Position numbers and translations under genes: made by a program
Source of the DNA: Aestuariibaculum marinum
Lineage (GTDB): Bacteria; Bacteroidota; Bacteroidia; Flavobacteriales; Flavobacteriaceae
Direction: 5' to 3'
Length of the DNA: 64,000 nt
NCBI RefSeq assembly: GCF_014596975.1
Contig: NZ_JACVXD010000007.1
Location: forward strand, 95,510-159,509
Part shown: positions 46,117 through 53,954 of the stretch, one piece after another
How positions within the stretch are numbered: position 1 is the stretch's first letter
Layout of the letters: each line of letters begins with the position of its first letter
Notes under the pieces: model-generated
Databases searched by the model: none
Seen by the model: only the letters and a program-made list of their open reading frames with translations
What the model was told of the DNA's origin: nothing

Positions 46117-46148
46117 TTGCTTTTTTGACAAATAAATGGTTATTTTAG
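46117..46148 (+). promoter_or_regulatory. Weak promoter of the first tonB gene
   Basis: TTG (46117-46119) is followed after 21 bp by TATTTTAG (46141-46148), one base off the consensus. It lies 26 bp before the ATG. Confidence 0.38.
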
Positions 46149-46174
46149 CAATCCTGAAAAAACGAATTTAAATT

Positions 46175-46900
46175 ATGGAACCTAAAAAGAATCCTAAAGC
46201 TAATGTTGGACGTAACAGTTCACTTTACTTTGCAATTGGTTTAGCATTATTGTTATTCTTAACAAATCTTGCTATTAACTATAAGACTTACGACGACAAA
46301 GAGATTGAAATCGGTATGGTAGCGATGGAACAAGAGATAGAAGAAGAAATTCCTCTTACTAACCAGTTAGCTACGCCACCGCCACCGCCACCGCCACCAG
46401 CAGCACCAGAAGTGATTGAAGTGGTAGAAGATGAGGTTGAAGTAGAAGAGACCGTTATCGAATCTACAGAGGTGACTCAAGAAACTGAAATCGTTGAAGT
46501 TGCCGAGGTAGAAGTTGCAGATGCTGTAGAAGAGGATATTGAGGTTCCGTTTGCAGTAATTGAAAACGTACCAGTATTCCCAGGTTGTGAAAAGGAAAAA
46601 ACAAATCAAGCCAAGAAAGAATGTATGTCTAAAAAGATTACACAATTTGTTGGTAGAAACTTTAACACTGATTTAGCAAGTGATTTAGGTTTATCAGGAA
46701 GACAGCGTATCAACGTTATCTTTAAAATTGATAAAACAGGTAACGTAACAGGTATTCGTGCCAGAGCACCACACCCAGGTTTAGAAAAAGAAGCTACTCG
46801 TGTAATCGGAAAGCTTCCTAAAATGGAACCAGGTAAGCAACGTGGAAAAGCGGTAACAGTACCATATTCTTTACCAATCGTTTTTCAAGTACAAGACTAA
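46175..46900 (+). CDS. Energy transducer TonB (proline-rich)
   Basis: The 241-residue protein has a short cytoplasmic start, one membrane anchor (about 14-34), a proline run (PPPPPPPPAAP at about 68-78), a Glu/Val-rich rigid linker, and a C-terminal TonB domain that begins with VPVFPGCEKEK and ends IVFQVQD. TonB proteins transmit proton-motive force from ExbBD to outer-membrane receptors. The C-terminal domain is the Bacteroidota type with the PxxPGCE start and the KMEPGKQRGKAV motif. A terminator follows, so it is transcribed separately from the paralogue downstream. Confidence 0.9.
   Translation: MEPKKNPKANVGRNSSLYFAIGLALLLFLTNLAINYKTYDDKEIEIGMVAMEQEIEEEIPLTNQLATPPPPPPPPAAPEVIEVVEDEVEVEETVIESTEVTQETEIVEVAEVEVADAVEEDIEVPFAVIENVPVFPGCEKEKTNQAKKECMSKKITQFVGRNFNTDLASDLGLSGRQRINVIFKIDKTGNVTGIRARAPHPGLEKEATRVIGKLPKMEPGKQRGKAVTVPYSLPIVFQVQD
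46376..46399 (+). repeat. In-frame CCACCG hexanucleotide repeat in tonB
   Basis: About four tandem copies of CCACCG (the last one CCACCA) encode the polyproline run. As the unit is six bases, copy-number change would alter only the length of the proline stretch, without shifting the frame. Confidence 0.7.
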
Positions 46901-46934
46901 GGTACCACGTTTAATAACAAACGTTTATAATATT

Positions 46935-46970
46935 AAAAACCCGTTACAATTTTGTAACGGGTTTTCTTTT
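46935..46970 (+). terminator. Intrinsic terminator of the first tonB gene
   Basis: The stem AAAACCCGTTACAA / TTGTAACGGGTTTT is followed by a T-rich run, about 35 bp after the stop codon. Confidence 0.9.
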
Positions 46971-47024
46971 TTGGTATGCTTATTGTGACTTTATCATAAT
47001 ATTAACATTTAACTTTTAATAATT

Positions 47025-47825
47025 ATGAGTAATTCAAAAAACACTCACGATCTCATTCGGCAAAATGAGCAAATCGTGAAAAAATCACAAAAGCATGAGG
47101 CTAATTTACAAAAAAACACAACCCTGTATTTTCAAATTGGATTAATAGTTTGTTTGTTATCGGCTTACGGACTTTTAGAAATGAAGTTTGAATCCGAGCT
47201 TCCAAAGGATTATGGTGACATTCCAGCCATAGAAATTAATGAAGAAATCGCAATCGAAAATATTAAAGTTCTTGAGGAGAACATTACCGAGCCTGTTCAG
47301 AAAAATCAGGAAAAAGTAGTACTACATGAAGAACCTAACATTGTGGAGGATGATATCATTTTTGAAGAACCTAAAGAGATTGTTACTGCTGAACAGAATA
47401 CAACACCAAACGAGGATTTGGCAATAGGAGATATAGATGTAGTAGAGGCTCCGGTAGATAATGCACCTGTAGATTTTATAAGAGTAGAACAAGTGCCTAT
47501 TTATCCGGGTTGTGAAAAGGAAAAGGATAATGAAGGTAGAAAAAAATGTATGTCCGATAAAATCAATAAACTTATTCAAAAAAAGTTTAATACCGGCTTG
47601 GGTGGCGATTTAGGATTAACTGGTCGGCAGGTTATTTTTACCAGATTTACTATCGATAAAACAGGTCAATTAAATGATTTACAAATACGGGCACCTCACC
47701 CGGAACTAGAAAAAGAAGCGGAACGTGTTATCGAGTTTATTCCACAAATGGAACCTGGTAAGCAACGTGACAAGAGTGTAAATGTCATTTATAATTTGCC
47801 TATTGTTTTTCAAGTTCAGGATTAA
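47025..47825 (+). CDS. Second energy transducer TonB (no polyproline)
   Basis: This 266-residue paralogue of the preceding TonB has a membrane anchor at about 36-53, an acidic Glu/Ile/Val-rich linker without the proline run, and a C-terminal domain starting VPIYPGCEKEK and ending IVFQVQD. The C-terminal 110 residues are clearly alike in both proteins (shared DLGL-GRQ, FNT, RAPHP-LEKEA-RVI and MEPGKQR). It arose by tandem duplication and its linker has diverged. It may serve different receptors or a gliding/secretion partner such as the neighbouring RemB (inference). It has its own terminator. Confidence 0.87.
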   Translation: MSNSKNTHDLIRQNEQIVKKSQKHEANLQKNTTLYFQIGLIVCLLSAYGLLEMKFESELPKDYGDIPAIEINEEIAIENIKVLEENITEPVQKNQEKVVLHEEPNIVEDDIIFEEPKEIVTAEQNTTPNEDLAIGDIDVVEAPVDNAPVDFIRVEQVPIYPGCEKEKDNEGRKKCMSDKINKLIQKKFNTGLGGDLGLTGRQVIFTRFTIDKTGQLNDLQIRAPHPELEKEAERVIEFIPQMEPGKQRDKSVNVIYNLPIVFQVQD

Positions 47826-47846
47826 GTTTATTTGGTTATAAAAAAT

Positions 47847-47882
47847 AAAAGCCGGTATCTTCCAATGATATCGGCTTTTTTT
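47847..47882 (+). terminator. Intrinsic terminator of the second tonB gene
   Basis: The stem AAAGCCGGTATC / GATATCGGCTTT (one G-T pair) with a 7-nt loop is followed by a T run, about 20 bp after the stop codon. Confidence 0.85.
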
Positions 47883-47943
47883 AGTGAATGCATTGTTAAA
47901 AATATAGTATCTTTCTGCCAAATTCAACTTTAAATTGGTTTTC

Positions 47944-50043
47944 ATGAAGCAATTCATTATCCTACTTTTTGTATGTCTTCAATATAGTGTATATGCCCAA
48001 AATGAATTGTATTACGAAAAACCGCCCGTGTTTTCAAGTTGTGATTCTGTTGCGGTTAGTGAATTGCAAAAATGTTTCGATGCCAATGTTTATAATCACA
48101 TTTATAACACATTTCAGGTCCCTCAAAAGGTTACAGATGATGCATACAAAGGAGATATCGTGGTGTTATTTGAAGTGGACACCCTTGGCGCTTTTAAAGT
48201 TGTTTATGTTGATGCGATGTACGAGGAGCTAAAAACGGAAACCAAACGCGTGTTTTCTCAATTTCAAAAAGTACTACCTGCAACTTATAACGGCAGAAAA
48301 ACGTTTAAACAATATTCAATAAAGGTGAAAATTCCTTTAATTGATCAGGCCGAACTTCAAAGTCAGAGAGCTAAAACAAACAAAATTATAACCTTAGAGG
48401 AACAAGCTAAAACGGAGTTTGATAGTGTTAATGCGAATTTGGTTGCGTTTGAAAATAAGGCCTATTCCAGTCAGTTAAATATTCCGTTTACACATGCCGA
48501 TTATGCAAAATTCGATAGACAAATTAATGTAGTTGGAACGAATAGTCATACCGCATCTAAACCTTTTGTGTATAGAGATGTAGCCAAATACTACGATTTT
48601 AAAGCAGAAACAGCAAAACTTCAGCAGAATAGAGAAACCTGGTTTGGTAGAAAATTATGGAACGAACATTTGGTACAGCTACAAGGAAAAGATTATTGGT
48701 TTACCATCGATCCGATTTTAGATTTAGAAGTCGGTAAAGATACGGATGCCGATTTTAGTTCAACCTATAATAATACCCGAGGGTTACGCGTACAAGGTGG
48801 GTTAGGTAAGAAATTTAACTTTTTTACAACCGTTTATGAAAGTCAGGGGAGATTTGCACAGTACTTTAACCAGTATGCTGAGAGTTTAAAAGCTTTTGGG
48901 CCAGATCCGGCCATTATACCCGGGCGTGGTATTGCGAAACGTTTTAAAACAGATTCGTATGATTATCCGGTAGCCGAAGCTTACTTGTCTTATGCCCCGG
49001 TCGATTTCTTAAATATTCAGTTTGGGCATGGTAAGAATTTTATAGGTGACGGATACCGTTCTTTATTGTTAAGCGATGTGGCTAGTCCGCATCCGTTTTT
49101 AAAATTAAACACCCAATTCTGGAAAATAAAGTACACGAATACCTGGATGTGGTTACGAGATGTACGCCCTGAAGTGACTGAAGATGGTGCTTTTTTAACC
49201 AAGTATATGGCTAATCACTATCTAAGTTGGAATGTATCGAAACGATTAAATTTAGGTTTCTTTGAATCTGTAATGTGGACCGATGCTAATAGTCGTGGGT
49301 TTGATATTAATTATTTAAACCCCATTATTTTTTACAGAGCCATAGAGTTTGAAACTGGGCAAGACGCTGGAAATGCTATTTTGGGAGCTTCTGGAAAATA
49401 TAAAGTGAACGATAATATTAATGTTTACAGTCAGTTTGTGTTAGATGAATTTAAACTTAGTGATGTAAAAGCTGGTGAAAGAAGTTGGACAAATAAATAT
49501 GGTTATCAATTAGGAGTAAAATATTTCAATGCCTTTAAAGTTGAAAACTTAATGCTTCAAGCAGAATACAATCGTATTCGTCCGTATACTTATTCGCACA
49601 ATACAGTCGCTACCAACTATGGGCATAATAACCAATCTATGGCGCACCTGTGGGGTGCTAATTTTAGTGAGTTTATTTTAATTTGTCGTTATCATTATAA
49701 TCGATGGTTTGCAAATGCTAAGTTTATTTTAGGTACACGTGGATTAGATTTTAACGATGGAACCGATAATTACAGTTATGGAGGTGATGTGTACCGTGAT
49801 TATGATGACAGGCCTTTTGACAAGGGTGTTGAAGTGGGGCAAGGAAATAAAACCAAAGTGTTTAACGGAAATCTTCAGGCAGGCTATTTAATTAATCCGG
49901 CATCGAACTTGAAAATTTTTGCAGATGTAACTTTCAGAGATTTTAATCCGGAAGCGGAAACGGCATCAACGTTTAATTCGAATACAGTTTGGATAAACTT
50001 TGGTATTCGTACTGATTTATTCAATTGGTATTTCGATTTTTAA
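47944..50043 (+). CDS. remB: RemB-like outer-membrane protein with N-terminal TonB-C-like domain
   Basis: The 699-residue protein has a signal peptide ending SVYAQ (about residue 19). It is followed at about 22-135 by a domain with the TonB C-terminal pattern (KPPVFSSCDSVAVSELQKC, then DIVVLFEVDTLG, ending YSIKVKIPL). The remainder is rich in alternating aromatic beta strands and ends in WYFDF, the terminal-aromatic pattern of an outer-membrane barrel. Flavobacterial proteins of this type next to sprA-gcvH-vanZ-tonB are annotated as gliding motility protein RemB; the name rests on that memory and on synteny. I chose the ATG at 47944 over a TTG nine bases earlier. RemB mutants of F. johnsoniae have motility defects. 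Confidence 0.75.
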   Translation: MKQFIILLFVCLQYSVYAQNELYYEKPPVFSSCDSVAVSELQKCFDANVYNHIYNTFQVPQKVTDDAYKGDIVVLFEVDTLGAFKVVYVDAMYEELKTETKRVFSQFQKVLPATYNGRKTFKQYSIKVKIPLIDQAELQSQRAKTNKIITLEEQAKTEFDSVNANLVAFENKAYSSQLNIPFTHADYAKFDRQINVVGTNSHTASKPFVYRDVAKYYDFKAETAKLQQNRETWFGRKLWNEHLVQLQGKDYWFTIDPILDLEVGKDTDADFSSTYNNTRGLRVQGGLGKKFNFFTTVYESQGRFAQYFNQYAESLKAFGPDPAIIPGRGIAKRFKTDSYDYPVAEAYLSYAPVDFLNIQFGHGKNFIGDGYRSLLLSDVASPHPFLKLNTQFWKIKYTNTWMWLRDVRPEVTEDGAFLTKYMANHYLSWNVSKRLNLGFFESVMWTDANSRGFDINYLNPIIFYRAIEFETGQDAGNAILGASGKYKVNDNINVYSQFVLDEFKLSDVKAGERSWTNKYGYQLGVKYFNAFKVENLMLQAEYNRIRPYTYSHNTVATNYGHNNQSMAHLWGANFSEFILICRYHYNRWFANAKFILGTRGLDFNDGTDNYSYGGDVYRDYDDRPFDKGVEVGQGNKTKVFNGNLQAGYLINPASNLKIFADVTFRDFNPEAETASTFNSNTVWINFGIRTDLFNWYFDF

Positions 50044-50078
50044 AATTTAGCATTTTGACTATAAAGGTTTATGTGATT

Positions 50079-50585
50079 TTATTGGATGAATATTTGAGTA
50101 AATTGAATTTCTTTTGGCTGTTCGTTTTCAAATAAAGGTGTGGTTTCAACATTTACAATTATTTTCCATTCATTTTCCGATAGTTTTTCACCTTTAATTG
50201 TTCCATTTTTTACTTGATATTGATTATGATTAACCCATGCTCCGAGCTGTTGATAATAACAGTTTGTTAAAAGAAGATCATTATCTATATATTCAAAAGC
50301 CACACTGGTATTTTCAATTTGAAAAACTAAATTCTCTTGCCACTCATCGTCAATTATATGGTCACATTGGGCTCCGATGTGATTATATTCAAATAATAAT
50401 TTATTTCCATCAACTATATTGTAGTTGTTTCTGTTAAATTCAGTGTCGAACTCAATTACTATTTCTTTTTGAGTATTCCAATTAGATAGGATTGTTTCAG
50501 GATGGCAATCATTTTCATCGTCATCATTATTACAAGAAAGAAAACAATTTGTAAGTATGAAGAGTAAATAGATATATCTTTTCAT
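50079..50585 (-). CDS. Hypothetical lipoprotein with acidic tether
   Basis: I do not recognise the family of this 168-residue protein. The N terminus is a lipoprotein signal: a hydrophobic stretch and FLSC, with Cys18 as the acylated residue. The next residues NNDDDEND are strongly acidic. In flavobacteria, acidic residues right after the +1 Cys act as a surface-export signal for lipoproteins, so this protein is probably on the cell surface (inference). Three further cysteines are present, in CHPE, QCDH and NCYYQ. The body looks like a small beta-rich fold of the lipocalin kind, judged only from its alternating pattern. It is a single gene of lower GC, opposite to its neighbours. Confidence 0.7.
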   Translation of the reverse strand: MKRYIYLLFILTNCFLSCNNDDDENDCHPETILSNWNTQKEIVIEFDTEFNRNNYNIVDGNKLLFEYNHIGAQCDHIIDDEWQENLVFQIENTSVAFEYIDNDLLLTNCYYQQLGAWVNHNQYQVKNGTIKGEKLSENEWKIIVNVETTPLFENEQPKEIQFTQIFIQ

Positions 50586-50711
50586 AAGTTTTATTTCATA
50601 GATGCAAAGTTTGATAGAAGGTTGCGTTAAATTACGTACAATTTAATTCGATGTGATTTTGCTTCAACTTATTCATGCTCAACCAACTTTTTTAAATACC
50701 TGTAAAAAGCA

Positions 50712-50742
50712 TTGGTCAAATTGGTATTAAAAAGTATCTTTG
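50712..50742 (+). promoter_or_regulatory. Promoter of cyoE (TTG-N20-TATCTTTG)
   Basis: TTG (50712-50714) and TATCTTTG (50735-50742) are 20 bp apart. The transcript would have a leader of about 120 nt before the cyoE start, unusually long for this window. Confidence 0.65.
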
Positions 50743-50844
50743 CACTCGCAAAAGAAAGGCGTGTAAGCGAAACTCATTAAAGAGTGCTTATAAAGCTTAA
50801 GAGAGAATGGTTTAATTTCGAGCTAAACTTCGGAGTATTAAAAT

Positions 50845-50857
50845 CTCGATTATCGAG
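50845..50857 (+). other. Small hairpin in the cyoE leader
   Basis: CTCGAT and ATCGAG form a perfect inverted repeat around one T, 11 bp before the TTG start of cyoE. The whole leader (50750-50868) has further short self-complementary pieces. No known riboswitch is recognised. Confidence 0.4.
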
Positions 50858-50868
50858 TAAAAAGAACA

Positions 50869-51762
50869 TTGAGTAACTCAAAAACTTCATTAACAGCCCC
50901 TTCGGTTATTTCAGATTTTAAAGAAATCACGAAAATGCGCTTAGCATTAAGCGTGGTGTTTTCATCACTTGCCGGGTATTTATTAGGGGTTGATACGGTA
51001 AGCTATAAAACACTTTTATTACTGGCTTTAGGTGGGTATTTTATGGTGGGAGCATCGAATGCGTTTAATCAGATTATAGAAAAAGATTTAGATGCTTTAA
51101 TGAATCGCACCAAAAACAGACCGATTCCTTCAGGGCGTATGTCTGTAACAACTGCATTTATTATAGCCTGTGTATTTACGTTATTAGGTATCATTATTCT
51201 GTATGCTATTAACAAACAAACGGCCATGTTTGGGGCGATATCTATTTTTCTATATACTTGTGTATATACGCCGTTAAAAACCAAAACCCCATTAGCGGTC
51301 TTTGTTGGAGCTATTCCAGGGGCGATTCCATTTATGTTAGGATGGGTGGCAGCGACTGACGATTTTGGTATTGAACCGGGAACCTTATTCGCGCTTCAGT
51401 TTTTCTGGCAATTCCCGCATTTCTGGGCCATAGGCTGGTTTTTATATGAGGATTACAAAAAAGGAGGTTTCTTTATGTTACCAACAGGAAAGCAGGATAA
51501 AGGTACTGCGGTACAAATTATAATGTATACCATCTGGACTATTTTAGTGTCTATTATTCCAGTATTTGGTTTTACCGGAAAATTAGAGTTGAGTATTGTA
51601 TCGGCGGTAATTGTATTCTTATTAGGGTTATGGATGCTGTATTATGCGTTCCGATTATTCAAAATAATGACCGAAAAGGCAGCCAGACAATTGATGCTGG
51701 TTAGCGTATCGTATATATCGCTAATACAAATTGTATACGTAATTGATAAATTTATTAGATAA
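50869..51762 (+). CDS. cyoE: Protohaem IX farnesyltransferase (haem O synthase)
   Basis: The 297-residue UbiA-family membrane protein has about nine helices. The prenyl-diphosphate/Mg site is visible as NAFNQIIEKDLDALMNRTKN followed by RPIPSG, and the second conserved loop as YTPLKTKTP. It converts haem B to haem O, the first step towards haem A for the aa3-type oxidase. Translation must start at the TTG at 50869 (MSNSKTSL), as no ATG lies upstream in frame near the conserved region. It is 3 bp from the downstream subunit III gene, so haem supply and oxidase subunits are co-expressed. Confidence 0.94.
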   Translation: MSNSKTSLTAPSVISDFKEITKMRLALSVVFSSLAGYLLGVDTVSYKTLLLLALGGYFMVGASNAFNQIIEKDLDALMNRTKNRPIPSGRMSVTTAFIIACVFTLLGIIILYAINKQTAMFGAISIFLYTCVYTPLKTKTPLAVFVGAIPGAIPFMLGWVAATDDFGIEPGTLFALQFFWQFPHFWAIGWFLYEDYKKGGFFMLPTGKQDKGTAVQIIMYTIWTILVSIIPVFGFTGKLELSIVSAVIVFLLGLWMLYYAFRLFKIMTEKAARQLMLVSVSYISLIQIVYVIDKFIR

Positions 51763-51765
51763 ACC

Positions 51766-52347
51766 ATGGATTTAACACAGGGTACAAGAGAAGAAAAAAC
51801 AGGAAGAGCTAAAAAAATGATGCTGTGGTTTGGTATCATTTCCTTAGTGATGTCGTTTGCTGGGTGGACGAGTGCTTTTATTGTGAGTAGTTCACGACCA
51901 GATTGGTTAAAAGACTTTCAATTACCAAATGCTTTTATAATAAGTACTGTTGTTATTGTGGCTAGTAGCGTTGCTTTTCTTCTGGCAAAGCAAGCTTTAA
52001 AAAAGGATAACAGAACTGGTACCATGCTTTGGTTAGTGGTAACGTTAGTGTTGGGTGTGGTTTTTATCTACAACCAGTTTGCAGGTTTTCAGCAAATCAT
52101 AGAATTAGGGTATAACTTTACAGGGCCAACTAGTAATGTAACCATGTCTTACGTTTATGTTATTGCAGTAATGCACATATTGCACGTTGTGGCCGGGTTA
52201 ATTTGTTTATTGGTGGTAATTTATAATCATTTTAAACAGAAGTATTCATCTAGCAATATGCTTGGCTTTGAGCTAGCTGCAACATTTTGGCATTTTGTTG
52301 ATATACTGTGGGTATATCTATTTCTCTTTTTATATTTCGTAAGATAA
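51766..52347 (+). CDS. Haem-copper oxidase subunit III, short paralogue
   Basis: The 193-residue protein has five membrane helices and the subunit III family signature near its end (TFWHFVDILWVYLFLFLY), with AVMHILHVVAG in the penultimate helix. Subunit III stabilises the oxidase core and its proton uptake. It follows cyoE by 3 bp and precedes a second, longer subunit III gene by 138 bp. Tandem subunit III genes are a recurring layout in flavobacteria, as I recall, and both may be in one enzyme. Confidence 0.9.
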   Translation: MDLTQGTREEKTGRAKKMMLWFGIISLVMSFAGWTSAFIVSSSRPDWLKDFQLPNAFIISTVVIVASSVAFLLAKQALKKDNRTGTMLWLVVTLVLGVVFIYNQFAGFQQIIELGYNFTGPTSNVTMSYVYVIAVMHILHVVAGLICLLVVIYNHFKQKYSSSNMLGFELAATFWHFVDILWVYLFLFLYFVR

Positions 52348-52448
52348 AATAATTCAGTTTTTTATAAAATCGTTGTAAACATCGGTAAACATCGGCATTT
52401 AAGCACTTAAAAATTAAGTTTGATGTTTTATTACATGAATAAAATACT

Positions 52449-52456
52449 TATTTTTG
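52449..52456 (+). promoter_or_regulatory. Possible -7 box of the long subunit III gene
   Basis: TATTTTTG lies 29 bp before the ATG at 52486. A TTG is 27 bp upstream, too far for the usual spacing. Confidence 0.35.
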
Positions 52457-52485
52457 TCCAAATTTTAAAATAATAACCAACATAT

Positions 52486-53466
52486 ATGAGTACTACAGTT
52501 GTAACTACTGAGACAGGAGGTAAAACTTGGGGTGGTGGTAATGAGCCACTTAAGGCAAGTTACGGTAAGATGATGATGTGGTTTTTCATCGTTTCTGATG
52601 CCTTAACATTTTCAGGTTTTTTAGCGGCCTATGGGTTTTCAAGATTTAAATTTATTGATGCGTGGCCAATAGCCGACGAAGTATTTACTCACGTACCGTT
52701 TTTACACGGGCAAGAGTTGCCAATGATTTATGTGGCATTTATGACTTTTGTACTTATCATGTCGTCTGTAACTATGGTGTTAGCTGTAGATGCAGGGCAT
52801 CACTTAAATAAAGCGAAAGTTACTTTATATATGTTCTTAACCATTATAGGTGGTTTAATCTTCGTAGGATCTCAAGCATGGGAGTGGGCGACATTCATTA
52901 AAGGAGATTTTGGAGCAGTAGAAACTAAAGGTGGTAACATTCTACAATTTGTAGATGCTGAAGGTCACCGTGTGGCATTAAAAGATTTTGTAGTTGCAGG
53001 AGAGCACGACCGTGTTCAGCAAGAGCGTAAAAACGGATTATGGTTCGTAGGTGAAGGGTCTTTACCAAGCTATACTGTAGAAGACGTTATTCATGGTTTT
53101 GAAGCAAACGATAACCTTTTAATCAGAACTCAGGAACTAACTGAAGATGGTCAGAAAACAGTTTTAACAAGAGCTGAATCTTTAAACCAATTAAAAACTA
53201 ACGGAAAATTAGTTGTAGAAGGTGCTAACTTACAGCACAACGAATACGGTTCGCCATTGTTTGCAGATTTCTTCTTCTTTATTACTGGTTTCCACGGATT
53301 CCACGTATTCTCTGGAGTTGTTCTTAACATCATTATTTTCTTTAATGTTGTTTTAGGAACTTACGAAAAACGTAAGAGTTACGAGATGGTTGAGAAAGTT
53401 GGTTTATACTGGCACTTTGTCGATTTAGTTTGGGTATTTGTATTTACATTCTTCTACCTAGTTTAA
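52486..53466 (+). CDS. Cytochrome c oxidase subunit III with a large loop insertion
   Basis: The 326-residue protein shares the subunit III fold (GKMMMWFFIVSDALTFSGF at the start and YWHFVDLVWVFVFTFFYLV at the end). Between the helix ending at about 139 and the helix starting at about 259 lies an insertion of nearly 120 hydrophilic residues, including LKDFVVAGEHDRVQQERK and SLNQLKTNGKLVVEGAN. The family's usual loop here is short. The insertion has no recognisable motif and would lie outside the membrane, perhaps contacting alternative complex III (inference). It sits 19 bp upstream of subunit IV. Confidence 0.92.
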   Translation: MSTTVVTTETGGKTWGGGNEPLKASYGKMMMWFFIVSDALTFSGFLAAYGFSRFKFIDAWPIADEVFTHVPFLHGQELPMIYVAFMTFVLIMSSVTMVLAVDAGHHLNKAKVTLYMFLTIIGGLIFVGSQAWEWATFIKGDFGAVETKGGNILQFVDAEGHRVALKDFVVAGEHDRVQQERKNGLWFVGEGSLPSYTVEDVIHGFEANDNLLIRTQELTEDGQKTVLTRAESLNQLKTNGKLVVEGANLQHNEYGSPLFADFFFFITGFHGFHVFSGVVLNIIIFFNVVLGTYEKRKSYEMVEKVGLYWHFVDLVWVFVFTFFYLV

Positions 53467-53485
53467 TATTTAAAATAGCATTAAA

Positions 53486-53866
53486 ATGGCACAAGATCAT
53501 AAATTAGAAATATTTAGAGGATTAGTTAAGTTTAAATCCAATACTCAAAAAATTTGGGGTGTTTTAATTTTCTTATCTATTGTTACTGCAATTGAAGTTA
53601 TTTTAGGTATTTACAAACCAGAAGCTTTAATGGCAAAAGTGTTAGGTATGAAATTACTTAACTGGATATTCATCATTTTAACCATCGTAAAAGCATATTA
53701 TATTACATGGGACTTCATGCACATGCGTGATGAAACCAAAGGCTTAAGACGTGCTGTTGTTTGGACAACCATTTTCTTAATTCTTTATTTAACCTTTATC
53801 TTATTACAAGAAGGTGGATATGTATTTAACGTTTACGATAAAGGATATATAAAATCAGATTTTTAA
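53486..53866 (+). CDS. Cytochrome c oxidase subunit IV family protein
   Basis: The 126-residue protein has three membrane helices (about 23-42, 52-76, 88-108), with HMRDETKGLRR on the cytoplasmic loop, as in the small prokaryotic subunit IV (COX4/CtaF-like). It completes the oxidase gene set. It is 19 bp after subunit III and is followed by a terminator. Confidence 0.88.
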   Translation: MAQDHKLEIFRGLVKFKSNTQKIWGVLIFLSIVTAIEVILGIYKPEALMAKVLGMKLLNWIFIILTIVKAYYITWDFMHMRDETKGLRRAVVWTTIFLILYLTFILLQEGGYVFNVYDKGYIKSDF

Positions 53867-53894
53867 CTATTATAATTTAGTTAAATAGAAATAT

Positions 53895-53923
53895 AAAGGC
53901 GGTTATTAAACCGCCTTTTTTTA
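53895..53923 (+). terminator. Intrinsic terminator after subunit IV
   Basis: The stem AAAGGCGGTT / AACCGCCTTT with a 4-nt loop is followed by a T run. A TATTTTTG box at 53922-53929 overlaps its end and may start the next operon. Confidence 0.88.
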
Positions 53924-53954
53924 TTTTTGCACCGCAATACACAACAGGTATTTA

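Noticed and set aside
46376..46399. CCACCG repeat in tonB as a contingency (on/off) locus
   Set aside because: The unit is six bases, so changes cannot switch the gene off; a polyproline run is normal for TonB.
52378..52400. Short direct repeat ACATCGG-TAA-ACATCGG between the two subunit III genes
   Set aside because: Only two imperfectly flanked 7-base copies. It could be an operator, but nothing else supports it.
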